This document shows positions 1 to 7,723 of a stretch of 64,000 nt of DNA, one piece after another. The position numbers and the translations under genes are program-made. The DNA is from Flavobacterium sp. N3904. GTDB lineage: Bacteria > Bacteroidota > Bacteroidia > Flavobacteriales > Flavobacteriaceae. The stretch spans positions 4,195,501 to 4,259,500 of the forward strand of contig NZ_CP110009.1 of NCBI RefSeq assembly GCF_025947305.1, read 5' to 3'. Every line of letters starts with the position of its first letter. The first letter of the stretch is position 1. The notes under the pieces are model-generated. The model saw nothing but the letters and a program-made list of their open reading frames with translations, was not told the DNA's origin and did no database searches.

Positions 1-298
1 CAATAATCCAATACCCAATTTCTCCAATTTTGTTTTGACCATCGATTTTATACACGCCTATTCGACCAATTACTGTCGAGTTTTCGACAATAACAAAGGC
101 ATATTCATTTCCGTCACTATTGCGGTGCATACAGCCCTTTACAAAATTTTCAGCAAATTCAACGGTTTGCATTCGATCTACGAAAGGCAACCACGGTCGC
201 AAATGAGTTCTATTAGCATCGACCATATCAAAAATAGGTTGGGCATGATTCTCGGTAATTAATTCTAGTTTAAGCGCATGATTTATAATAATTGTCAT
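1..298 (-). CDS. GNAT family N-acetyltransferase, N-terminal part (cut by window edge)
   Basis: The gene starts with an ATG at 298 (minus strand) and stays open for 99 codons to the window edge, so only the N-terminal half is present. The reading MTIIINHALKLELI, then HLRPWLPFVD, AFVIVENSTVIGRIGVY and KIGEIGYWI follows the pattern of ribosomal-protein-type (RimL/RimJ-like) acetyltransferases, which move an acetyl group from acetyl-CoA to an amino group. The acetyl-CoA loop itself lies beyond the edge. The substrate cannot be told from this part. The plus-strand ORF over the same bases is a shadow. Confidence 0.75.
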   Translation of the reverse strand, partial: MTIIINHALKLELITENHAQPIFDMVDANRTHLRPWLPFVDRMQTVEFAENFVKGCMHRNSDGNEYAFVIVENSTVIGRIGVYKIDGQNKIGEIGYWII

Positions 299-374
299 AA
301 GTTTTTAAGTATTCATTTTATTTATTGGTGTTTTTACAATACCTAAACTGAAAAAAATAGATAATTTTGAGTTA

Positions 375-1226
375 TTAGTTAAACCGATCTAGACCATCTA
401 TAGTTCTAAATGGTTTTTCAAAAAAATCATAAATCGTTTTATTGAATTGATCTTTATAAAAAATAGGTGTTGAATGTCCTGAGTTTGGAATTATCCATAA
501 ATATGATTTTGGAATGGATTGAGCAATCAACAAGGTGTGTATAGGAAGAATCACATCATGATCACCCCCGATAACAAGAGTCGGACATTTAATTGTATTT
601 AATTGCTCCAATGAAATATGTGGTTCATTAATTAATAGATTCATTAATTTCTTTGCGTGTTTAGTCTCAGCTGTTGGACTTAATTTGGACAAAGAATCTT
701 GTTGTTTTACAACATAATCTATGACTTTGGAGTCTACAGCCGACGCATCTGGCCATAAATTGGCTCCAGTAATAGCCAGTTTTTTTACTTTCTCAGGATG
801 CCTAATCGCTAAAAGCAAACCATTTATTCCTCCATCGCTCCACCCAATGACATCACAAGAATTTATATGAAGCGAATCCAGTAATGCATTTAGGTCATCT
901 GCCATCATCTCATAGCTTAAGGAATCACCTGTGTCAATTGATTTTCCTTGCGCTCTACTATCAGCGACAATTACTTTATAATGTTTTGCAAAATAGGGAA
1001 TCTGGTATATAAAATTATTAATCGAACCTCCATTTCCATGAATAATAAGCAAAGGTTCTCCTTCTCCATACGTTTCATAATACATATTGAACCCATTGAT
1101 TTTGGCATAATGCCCAGCTTTGGGATTTCTACCGTATATACTCTTTGCAAAATCATCTGCTGATTGCGAATAAGACAAACCTACAATTAGCATTAATACA
1201 ATTGAAATAAACAATCTCTTTGTCAT
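375..1226 (-). CDS. Secreted alpha/beta-hydrolase
   Basis: This 283-residue protein has an N-terminal Sec signal peptide (MTKRLFISIVLMLIVGLSYS, cleaved near residue 20) and an alpha/beta-hydrolase fold. The oxyanion region HGNGGS is near residue 63, the nucleophile elbow GWSDGG (Ser) lies near residues 127-132, the acidic residue is probably in GGDHD, and the catalytic His is in NSGHSTP. Such enzymes cleave esters, amides or C-C bonds; the substrate is unknown. It is probably periplasmic. It stands alone, with the DUF4256 gene and a terminator upstream. The start is set by the signal peptide. Confidence 0.85.
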   Translation of the reverse strand: MTKRLFISIVLMLIVGLSYSQSADDFAKSIYGRNPKAGHYAKINGFNMYYETYGEGEPLLIIHGNGGSINNFIYQIPYFAKHYKVIVADSRAQGKSIDTGDSLSYEMMADDLNALLDSLHINSCDVIGWSDGGINGLLLAIRHPEKVKKLAITGANLWPDASAVDSKVIDYVVKQQDSLSKLSPTAETKHAKKLMNLLINEPHISLEQLNTIKCPTLVIGGDHDVILPIHTLLIAQSIPKSYLWIIPNSGHSTPIFYKDQFNKTIYDFFEKPFRTIDGLDRFN

Positions 1227-1548
1227 TTTGTTTTAGTTTAAGAATTTAATTGAATGAGGATTTAAACTTTTGCTTATAATTGAAGTTCGGCCTAAGTTAA
1301 AAAACTTCAAATTGAACTTTTCTCATAATCGGAAAGTAAATATAATGGATTTTTACTACACTAGAAATAATACATCAAAAAAACCTATTGCTTGTAGCGT
1401 ACAAAAATATGCTCCGAACAAATCTATTTGATTGTAATTGCGCTTTGAGTAGACCAAAGACTTTACTATTTCTGTAGAATGATATATAAACAATCTTTCG
1501 TAGTGAAAAGCACTGCAAAGGTGACTAGTAGTTTTTTTGACAAAAAGC
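1227..1548. other. Intergenic stretch without a supported gene
   Basis: No convincing gene lies between the hydrolase and the terminator of the DUF4256 gene. A 64-codon minus-strand ORF (1356-1550) has no recognisable features and ends in the terminator hairpin. The 13-mer TTGCTTGTAGCGT at 1388-1400 also occurs at 13105-13117 in an arm of the large palindrome, which may mark a remnant of the boundary repeat. Confidence 0.4.
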
Positions 1549-1578
1549 AACCTCGTTTAAACGAATTTAAACGAGGTT
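1549..1578 (-). terminator. Rho-independent terminator of the DUF4256 gene
   Basis: A perfect 13-bp stem (AACCTCGTTTAAA at 1549-1561, complement at 1566-1578) closes a CGAA loop. Read on the minus strand it is followed by GCTTTTTG, so it ends transcription of the gene at 1622-2191. The plus-strand side also has a T-rich run. Confidence 0.85.
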
Positions 1579-1621
1579 ACTTTTATTTGTAGTATAATTT
1601 CAAAGAATCATTAATTGCTTT

Positions 1622-2191
1622 TTAAACCCTAAGCAATCCACGAAATCCTCTTACCGCATAGTACGAAGATGCACCGTTGTGGTAAATGAACACATTGTTA
1701 TAACGGAAATCAGCAAAGATTGCGCCACCGAGTTTCCGAATCTCGGGAGGTGTTTTCAGCCAGCTCGATGTTTTGGTATCAAAATTTCCAAATTGCTGCA
1801 ATTCCCGATATTGTTCTTCAGTCAGAAGTTCAACACCCATGGCAGTTGCCATATCAATGGCATTATTTTCTGGCTTAAACTCTTTTCTCGAATCTAGCGC
1901 TTCACGATCATAACAAAGGCTTCTGCGGCCTTTTGGCGTTTCTGCCGAACAATCATAAAAAAAGTATTCACCTGTCTTTTCATCAAGGGTAAAAACATCA
2001 GGTTCACCACCGGTTCTTTCCATTTCATAGAGCGACCACAGCTTTTCGGGATGTGCTTGCAGTTTTGTTTGCACTTTTTCCCATTCGAGGTTTTTATGAC
2101 GATTTTTATCTTTTTCAAAACGTGTTTTTAATACGCCAATTAATTCGTCATGTTGTTCTGGTGACAACTCTTTTTTAGTTTTCATTGCCAT
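1622..2191 (-). CDS. DUF4256 domain-containing protein
   Basis: This 189-residue soluble protein matches the DUF4256 family over its full length: GGEPDVF, an acidic YFFYDCSAETPKGRRSLCYD region, the central NNAIDMATAMGVELLTEEQY segment, and a C-terminal GGAIFADFRYNNVFIYHNGA with YYAVRGFRG. The family has no assigned biochemical role; it is typically a single-domain cytoplasmic protein of about 185 residues. There is no signal peptide or membrane segment. The ATG at 2191 gives MAMKTKKEL; the ATG two codons later is equally possible. It is monocistronic with its own terminator. Confidence 0.85.
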   Translation of the reverse strand: MAMKTKKELSPEQHDELIGVLKTRFEKDKNRHKNLEWEKVQTKLQAHPEKLWSLYEMERTGGEPDVFTLDEKTGEYFFYDCSAETPKGRRSLCYDREALDSRKEFKPENNAIDMATAMGVELLTEEQYRELQQFGNFDTKTSSWLKTPPEIRKLGGAIFADFRYNNVFIYHNGASSYYAVRGFRGLLRV

Positions 2192-2308
2192 AATGTGTTA
2201 TTTTTTTAAAAAGGTAATACAATAAAACAAATATTTAAAATTAAGACAATTTTTTAAAAAACAACAGTAGCTATTTTATGTATAAAGCAAACCCAATAAA
2301 TATTGATT

Positions 2309-3631
2309 TCAATTCTGAAGTTTATTTTTAAAAACAACTCCATTTTTTACAATCAACAATAAAGAATTATCATAATCTTCCAATATTTTCAAATCTTTAA
2401 GAGGATTTCCATCCACTACCAATACATCTGCATAAGCGCCTTCTTCAATCACACCCAATTTATTCGGGTAAGGATTTCGGGGGCCGCTCATAGCAAGTAA
2501 TTCGGCATTCGTTGCAGTTGCCATTTTTAAAATTTCATAAGGTGTGTACCATTTTAATAATTTTACCAGGTCAGCCGCTCTTGAGGCTGAATGTTTTGGT
2601 TGAAATAAACAATCGGTACCAAATGCCGTTTTGATATTGTATTTTTTTGCAAAATTGTAAGCTATATCTGTTCCGCTCATCATTGTTTGTTGTTTTATAC
2701 GATTGGGTGAACCTTCGGCATAAATGCTTTGGCCATCATCAACAAAAGGTTGCAAACTTAGCCATACTTTTTTGTCTGCAACCATTTTGGCAGTTGCCTC
2801 ATCAATAAGTTGCGCATGGTCAATACAACGGACACCTGCCCGCAATGCGGTTTGAATCGCTCTGGGTGTATATGCATGTACCGTTACGTAAGTGCCCCAA
2901 TTTTCGGCTGCATCTACTGCGGCTTTCATTTCGGCTTCTGTAAACTCTGTTACATCCAAAGGATCATAAGTAGAAGAAACACCGCCGCCTGCAGCAAGTT
3001 TTATTTGAGTTGCACCAAGACGCAGTTGCTCTCTTGTACGTTTCAACACTTCGTCGGGACCGTCAGCTAAAATGCCAAAATTAAATCGTTCTGTAAAATC
3101 CAGACTTGCTAAAGCGTCTCTTGGAACGGCGTTTACAGAAAGAAAATCGCCGTGTCCACCCGTTTGAGAAATCATTGCTCCAGAGGGATAAATCCTTGGA
3201 CCAATAATTAATCCCTTATCGATTGCTTTTTGCAGACCAAAAGAAGGTCCTGAAAGATCCCTGAAAGTGGTAAAACCCTGCATAAGATCTTTCTCGGCAG
3301 ACACAACAGCGTTTACGGTAATGTATTCAATATCATTATTCATAAGCTCCATGATATTCAAAGACTCCATCATGATATGGGTGTGGGCATCGATCAAGCC
3401 AGGCATCAGGAATTTTCCTTTACCATCAATTATTTTTGTTTCGCCACTTTTATTAGTTGGAATTGGGCTTGACGAAATTTTGCTGATGAGATTGTCAACA
3501 ATAAGAACATTGCCAAGCATTGTCTTTTCGTTTTTCCCATTAAAAATTTGAACATTATTTATAAGAATAGTCTTTTGCCCCAAGGCAAAAAAAGTACTTA
3601 TTAAAAATAACTTTGTAAAAATTGATTTCAT
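2309..3631 (-). CDS. Secreted amidohydrolase family protein (imidazolonepropionase-like)
   Basis: This 440-residue metal-dependent hydrolase has a signal peptide (MKSIFTKLFLISTFFALGQ). Amidohydrolase marks in order: the first metal motif DAHTHIM, a KLAAGGG segment whose Lys may be carboxylated, the metal His residues in VTVHAYTP and IDHAQLID, and the metal Asp in FGTDCLF. The C-terminal strand DVLVVDGNPLKDL is typical of the composite beta domain of prolidase/imidazolonepropionase-like members. It probably hydrolyses a cyclic amide or a peptide in the periplasm; the substrate is unknown. It stands alone. Confidence 0.85.
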   Translation of the reverse strand: MKSIFTKLFLISTFFALGQKTILINNVQIFNGKNEKTMLGNVLIVDNLISKISSSPIPTNKSGETKIIDGKGKFLMPGLIDAHTHIMMESLNIMELMNNDIEYITVNAVVSAEKDLMQGFTTFRDLSGPSFGLQKAIDKGLIIGPRIYPSGAMISQTGGHGDFLSVNAVPRDALASLDFTERFNFGILADGPDEVLKRTREQLRLGATQIKLAAGGGVSSTYDPLDVTEFTEAEMKAAVDAAENWGTYVTVHAYTPRAIQTALRAGVRCIDHAQLIDEATAKMVADKKVWLSLQPFVDDGQSIYAEGSPNRIKQQTMMSGTDIAYNFAKKYNIKTAFGTDCLFQPKHSASRAADLVKLLKWYTPYEILKMATATNAELLAMSGPRNPYPNKLGVIEEGAYADVLVVDGNPLKDLKILEDYDNSLLLIVKNGVVFKNKLQN

Positions 3632-3897
3632 AATTTTTAAAATTTTATTAGACCTCCATTTTCGGCTTTCGGCATCCCCGTTACTTGTAACAAAATTGAG
3701 TCGCTTTTATTAGCTATGCTGATCATTATTGCATCCGACCTCTGTAAATATATTAAAATTTCCCTTACATAACTTTAAAAAAACATGTTTAGCGCTTTTT
3801 AATTCCTCAAAAGCCTAACCTTAATTGTCTACTTGCATTGGAATGATTAATTTCATGAATTAAATAATCTTTTTTTTTATAAATAATTGATTTTTAG
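3632..3897. other. Intergenic region between divergent genes
   Basis: AT-rich spacer between the divergently oriented amidohydrolase and methyltransferase genes. No ORF or RNA was recognised. It must hold the promoter of the amidohydrolase, but no clear TAnnTTTG box was found for it on the minus strand. Confidence 0.4.
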
Positions 3898-3905
3898 TAC
3901 TTTTG
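3898..3905 (+). promoter_or_regulatory. -7 promoter box for the methyltransferase gene
   Basis: TACTTTTG matches the Bacteroidota -7 consensus TAnnTTTG, 47 bp before the ATG at 3953. No clear -33 TTG is visible at the usual spacing. Confidence 0.5.
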
Positions 3906-3952
3906 ATTGAATTGATTTAAAATAAAGAGATATTAATATATTCAATATAAAT

Positions 3953-4780
3953 ATGAGAGACCAAATAAAAAGCGCAATTGGCAATGTACTGATAACTCTT
4001 TTTCCTAAAAAAGCTGAGAGTCTAGAGAAAAGAGGCTTGACTATGATTGATCAAAAGTTTAGCTTTATGGAACGCCAAATGCGTAATGCTATCTTAAATA
4101 AAGCTGAGGCAAAAAACAATTTTGATAAACTATCGAAAATACACAATAGTTATTGGGTAAATCAGGGAAAAGATGTTTTTGAATGGAATAATAGTTTTAA
4201 AAATAATTTTTTACCTCACTGCACTTTTATTTATAAAATTGTTAAAGAAAAGTTTTTTAAAGATGAAATACAATTTACCACCCTTGTCGAAATCGGAACT
4301 GGCAATGGTGATGTACTCAATTATTTAGAATCCAATTTTCCTGAAATTGATAAATTCATCGGTATTGACCTGAGTTCGGAGCAAATCAAAATAAACAAAG
4401 AAAAATACAAAGAAAATTTACGGCTGGAATTTATAGCTGCAGATGTTATAGAATGGGTAAAAAAAGAAGGCCATAAAAATACAATTTTTGCGACCTCAAA
4501 CGGTGTATTTGAATATTTTACGGAACACCAACTACGAGAATTTATTAAATATACACACAGCTTGGGCAAAGTGCTTTTTATTATTATTGAACCTACTGTA
4601 ATAAATCACAATTTTGACCTCAATCCGAATTCGATTGTGTATGGTATTGAAAAATCTTTTTCGCATAATTATTGCAAAATTTTTCACGATTTTGGATTTA
4701 AAATTTTTCACCATTCCAAAAAACAAATTTTAGGTATTGGTAGTAATTGTGAAATGAATTACATTTTGGCGGGAAATTAA
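3953..4780 (+). CDS. Class I SAM-dependent methyltransferase
   Basis: A 275-residue protein with a Rossmann-type methyltransferase core in its second half. The SAM-binding motif I is VEIGTGNGDVLNYL near residue 114, followed by the acidic motif II FIGIDLSSEQI, then AADVIEW and ATSNGVFEYF. The first 90 residues are helical and charged without a known domain, and could serve substrate binding. It has no signal peptide. The substrate cannot be predicted. It has its own promoter and no operon partner. The family call is firm; the reaction is not. Confidence 0.75.
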   Translation: MRDQIKSAIGNVLITLFPKKAESLEKRGLTMIDQKFSFMERQMRNAILNKAEAKNNFDKLSKIHNSYWVNQGKDVFEWNNSFKNNFLPHCTFIYKIVKEKFFKDEIQFTTLVEIGTGNGDVLNYLESNFPEIDKFIGIDLSSEQIKINKEKYKENLRLEFIAADVIEWVKKEGHKNTIFATSNGVFEYFTEHQLREFIKYTHSLGKVLFIIIEPTVINHNFDLNPNSIVYGIEKSFSHNYCKIFHDFGFKIFHHSKKQILGIGSNCEMNYILAGN

Positions 4781-4979
4781 AATGGTTATATTTATTTATT
4801 AAATTTTGATTACAAATCTCAAATTTCACTGCAGCCAATCTTCCGCTATTCCGCCTTTATAGGCATTTTTTTCTTCGCCTTACAAAAATATAAAAACCAA
4901 AAGCTGGCAATTGAACCTACCAATTACTCAAGTTATTCTTCTCGGCAATACTATGTCACCATATATTGTTTCCAATGGT

Positions 4980-4987
4980 TATATTTG
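4980..4987 (+). promoter_or_regulatory. -7 promoter box for the DUF1569 gene
   Basis: TATATTTG fits TAnnTTTG and ends 22 bp before the ATG at 5010. The upstream 190 bp hold no gene. Confidence 0.5.
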
Positions 4988-5009
4988 TTAATCACTTTAA
5001 ACAAAAAAC

Positions 5010-5453
5010 ATGAGTTCGATATATGACAAAGCAGATAATGAGACTATGATTGCCAGAATTAATTCACTTACGCCAGACAGCAAAGCGCTGTGGGGCAAGA
5101 TGACGGTTGACCAAATGTGCAAGCATTGTAACGCCGCCATACAAGTTGCTTTTGGTAAACAGGATCTTAAAATCAGTTTCCCGATGCGACTTTTGGGCAG
5201 AATGCTAAAAAACAAGGCTTTTAATACTGACTTTGGAAAAAACAGTCCAACTGCAAAAGAATTTAAATTTGACGAATCGTATGATTTTGAAGCCAGCCGA
5301 AAAGAATTTGCCGAAAGTATTGCTCAATTTGCGCAGGGAACTCAAGTTATCAAAGTTATGGATCATCCCTTTTGGGGCAAAATGACATATGAAGATTGGA
5401 ACAAATTGATGTGGAGGCATACAGATCATCATTTGAGACAGTTTGGCGTTTAG
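5010..5453 (+). CDS. DUF1569 family protein (DinB-like four-helix fold)
   Basis: This 147-residue protein fits the DUF1569 family, related to the DinB/YfiT metal-binding four-helix bundles. Visible metal-ligand candidates are His in MTVDQMCKHCNAAIQ, His in DHPFWGKMTYEDW, and the C-terminal WRHTDHHLRQFGV, which carries the HxxHH-type motif of this superfamily. The NSLTPDSKALWGKM segment near residues 17-30 is also typical. The family has no proven function; related enzymes are thiol-dependent transferases. It is followed after 30 bp by the endonuclease gene, so the two may be co-transcribed. Confidence 0.8.
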   Translation: MSSIYDKADNETMIARINSLTPDSKALWGKMTVDQMCKHCNAAIQVAFGKQDLKISFPMRLLGRMLKNKAFNTDFGKNSPTAKEFKFDESYDFEASRKEFAESIAQFAQGTQVIKVMDHPFWGKMTYEDWNKLMWRHTDHHLRQFGV

Positions 5454-5483
5454 TTTACAAACCTTAGAAAAACAAATTCGTCT

Positions 5484-6131
5484 ATGACTATAATTAGACA
5501 TAAACATTTTTTTCTTTCGTATTCCGAAGAACACGAACAAGCAGAATGGACTGCCTATTATTTGACTGCTCAGAATCAAAATCAGCATCATTTTGAAAGA
5601 CCATATTTTTCGCAAGATCCTTTGATTGATACAGATTCGGCGCATTGGAACAACTACAAAGACACTGGTTACGACAAAGGACATTTGGTGCCTGCCGCTG
5701 ATATGAAATTCTCTGAAGAAGCCTACAACGAAACCTTTTTTACTTCGAATGTTGCACCTCAAAACAGGGCTTTCAACGCTGGCATCTGGAATCGTTTGGA
5801 GCAAAAAATTAGGTATTGGGCTGATAAATACACGGCTCTTTTTATAGTGACGGGAAGTATTTTGCATGATAATTTGGTCACTATTGGTACAGAAGAAGTT
5901 TCGGTTCCCGATTATTTTTTTAAAATTGTGGTTCGGGTTCAAGACAACGGTTTGGTTATGATTCCGTTTTTGGTTCCTAATGAAAAATCGGATGCGCCAC
6001 TTTACACTTTTGCCACGACCATTGATGCCATTGAACAAATTACCGGAATTGATTTCAACGAAAAGCTATCTGAAAAAATAGCCGAAAAAATTGAAAAAGA
6101 GTTGAGTTATAAGGAATGGAGTTTTGGTTAG
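5484..6131 (+). CDS. DNA/RNA non-specific endonuclease (NUC1 family)
   Basis: A 215-residue nuclease of the beta-beta-alpha-metal (Serratia/NUC1) family. The catalytic region is DKGHLVPAADM near residues 70-80, a variant of the DRGH motif with the general-base His, followed by TSNVAPQNRAFNAGIWNRLE, which contains the Mg-binding Asn. The family cleaves double- and single-stranded DNA and RNA. There is no clear signal peptide on this start (MTIIRHKHFFLSYSEEHEQ), unlike many secreted members, so its location is uncertain. It may be transcribed with the DUF1569 gene and ends at a very strong hairpin. Confidence 0.88.
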   Translation: MTIIRHKHFFLSYSEEHEQAEWTAYYLTAQNQNQHHFERPYFSQDPLIDTDSAHWNNYKDTGYDKGHLVPAADMKFSEEAYNETFFTSNVAPQNRAFNAGIWNRLEQKIRYWADKYTALFIVTGSILHDNLVTIGTEEVSVPDYFFKIVVRVQDNGLVMIPFLVPNEKSDAPLYTFATTIDAIEQITGIDFNEKLSEKIAEKIEKELSYKEWSFG

Positions 6132-6136
6132 AAAAA

Positions 6137-6211
6137 TTAACCGCAAAGTCCGCAAAGAATACCGCAATGTTCGCTAAGCTTTGCGGTATTCTTTGCGGAC
6201 TTTGCGGTTAA
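6137..6211 (+). terminator. Long perfect inverted repeat, probable terminator
   Basis: Two perfectly complementary 31-nt arms (6137-6167 and 6181-6211) flank a 13-nt loop. They are built from CGCAAAG/CTTTGCG words. The element starts 6 bp after the nuclease stop codon. It is far longer than an ordinary terminator and lacks a real U-tract on the plus strand, so it could also be a REP-like intergenic element. Confidence 0.75.
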
Positions 6212-6219
6212 AAAATTTG

Positions 6220-6227
6220 TACCTTTG
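6220..6227 (+). promoter_or_regulatory. -7 promoter box of trmD
   Basis: TACCTTTG matches TAnnTTTG, 19 bp before the trmD ATG. It follows the right arm of the 31-bp inverted repeat directly, and the CTTTGCG words of that arm supply TTTG sequences at -33-like distances. Confidence 0.6.
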
Positions 6228-6246
6228 CAGTTCCTAAAAAAGCAAC

Positions 6247-6924
6247 ATGAGAATTGATATTATCACCGTATTACCTGAATTATTAAGAAGTCCGTTTGAA
6301 GCTTCGATTATGAAACGCGCCATAGACAAAGGATTGGTAGAAGTTCATTTTCATAATTTACGGGATTATACGACCAACAAACAAAAAAGCGTTGACGATT
6401 ATCCTTTTGGAGGTGGTGCCGGAATGGTGATGACCGTTCAACCTATAGATGCCTGCATCACTCACCTGAAAAGCGAAAGAACCTACGACGAAATCATCTA
6501 TATGTCTCCTGATGGTGAAACGTTAAACCAGAAAATGGCCAACACAATGTCTATGTATCAAAACATTATCATTTTATGTGGACATTATAAAGGTGTTGAT
6601 CAACGTGTTCGCGATCATTTTATCACCAAAGAAATTTCGATAGGAGATTATGTTTTATCGGGAGGAGAATTGGGTGCTTTGGTTTTATCCGACGCTTTAA
6701 TTCGATTAATCCCAGGCGTATTGAGTGACGAAACCTCGGCATTGACAGATAGCTTTCAAGATGGATTACTTTCAGGTCCAATTTACACAAGACCTGCCGA
6801 CTATAAAGGATGGAAAGTTCCCGATGTTTTATTGAGTGGCCATTTTGCCAAAATTGACAAATGGAGAGAAGACACGGCTTATGAACATACTAAGAATAGA
6901 AGACCGGATTTACTAAACGAATAG
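6247..6924 (+). CDS. trmD: tRNA (guanine-37-N1) methyltransferase TrmD
   Basis: The 225-residue protein matches TrmD at full length. It methylates N1 of G37 next to the anticodon of tRNAs, using SAM bound in a trefoil-knot (SPOUT) fold, and so prevents +1 frameshifting. Signatures: MRIDIITVLPEL start, NLRDYT, DDYPFGGGAGMVM, LCGHYKGVDQRV, and the knot region EISIGDYVLSGGELGALVL. The C-terminal DVLLSGHFAKIDKWRED is the tRNA-binding tail. It lies upstream of rplS as in many bacteria, but with its own promoter and without rpsP and rimM. Confidence 0.97.
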   Translation: MRIDIITVLPELLRSPFEASIMKRAIDKGLVEVHFHNLRDYTTNKQKSVDDYPFGGGAGMVMTVQPIDACITHLKSERTYDEIIYMSPDGETLNQKMANTMSMYQNIIILCGHYKGVDQRVRDHFITKEISIGDYVLSGGELGALVLSDALIRLIPGVLSDETSALTDSFQDGLLSGPIYTRPADYKGWKVPDVLLSGHFAKIDKWREDTAYEHTKNRRPDLLNE

Positions 6925-7005
6925 TTTAATGTGGTTTAAATTGTTTAAGGCTCAAATAACTTTAAACAATTTAAATATTTTTAAACATTTTTAAACATTT
7001 TTTTT

Positions 7006-7013
7006 TACATTTG
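7006..7013 (+). promoter_or_regulatory. -7 promoter box of rplS
   Basis: TACATTTG fits TAnnTTTG. It leaves an untranslated leader of roughly 70 nt before rplS. The leader contains GCGAAGTCCGCG followed by a T-run at 7052-7056, which could be an attenuator-like hairpin; that part is inference. Confidence 0.6.
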
Positions 7014-7086
7014 CACCCAAATTTAGACCAACCTCTGGCGAAGTCCGCGAATGTTGCTCTTTTTAAAACCATAATAAAAAAACATC

Positions 7087-7437
7087 ATGGCAGATTTAAT
7101 GAAATTCGTTCAAGACGAATTTGTAACAAGAAAAGATTTCCCTGTATTCGGAGCTGGAGACACAATCACAGTTTACTACGAAATTAGAGAGGGTGAAAAA
7201 ACAAGAACACAGTTTTTTAAAGGTGTTGTTATTCAAAGAAGAGGTTCTGCAAACACAGAAACTTTTACTATTCGTAAAATGTCAGGAGCAATTGGAGTTG
7301 AGCGTATCTTCCCAGTAAACTTGCCAGCTTTGCAAAAAATTGAAATCAACAAGAAAGGTGCTGTACGTAGAGCTAGAATTTTCTACTTCAGAGAACTTAC
7401 TGGTAAAAAAGCTAAAATTAGAGATAAAAGAAGATAG
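7087..7437 (+). CDS. rplS: 50S ribosomal protein L19
   Basis: A 116-residue L19, a protein at the interface of the 30S and 50S subunits. The family pattern is clear: FPVFGAGDTITVYYEIREGE, RTQFFKGVVIQRRG, TFTIRKMSGAIGVERIFP, and the basic tail KGAVRRARIFYFRELTGK. The length is normal. It has its own promoter and a terminator directly downstream, so it is transcribed separately from trmD or in addition to readthrough from it. Confidence 0.98.
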   Translation: MADLMKFVQDEFVTRKDFPVFGAGDTITVYYEIREGEKTRTQFFKGVVIQRRGSANTETFTIRKMSGAIGVERIFPVNLPALQKIEINKKGAVRRARIFYFRELTGKKAKIRDKRR

Positions 7438-7464
7438 TTTACTCTATTTCTTACTAATAAAAAT

Positions 7465-7501
7465 GTCCCAACCGATGAAAATCGAGATTGGGATTTTTTT
7501 T
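7465..7501 (+). terminator. Terminator of rplS
   Basis: GTCCCAA pairs with TTGGGAT and CGAT with ATCG around a GAAA loop, with a small bulge, followed by a run of T (7494-7501). Confidence 0.8.
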
Positions 7502-7638
7502 TGATATTTTTTTAGGGCTAAAAATCATAATTTAGAAATCAAATGGCACTTAAAATATCAAATTATAAATATCACAGAATATGTATTTAAATTTATTTTT
7601 TTATATCCAAATAAAACCGCTATTACAACTTCATTTCA

Positions 7639-7646
7639 TATCTTTG
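7639..7646 (+). promoter_or_regulatory. -7 promoter box of icd
   Basis: TATCTTTG matches TAnnTTTG and leaves a leader of about 75 nt before the icd ATG at 7724. Confidence 0.6.
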
Positions 7647-7723
7647 CCCGCCTTAACTCAAACGATGTAATTCTACAAAAGGCCTTAAATAAATTGTGAT
7701 TTAGATTAAAAAAAATAAAAAAA

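Noticed and set aside
1356..1550. 64-codon minus-strand ORF
   Set aside because: Begins in the terminator of the DUF4256 gene; no features or ribosome-binding context.
7014..7086. L19 leader autoregulatory RNA
   Set aside because: Only a short GCG/CGC pairing and a T-run are visible; not enough to call a structured leader without comparison.
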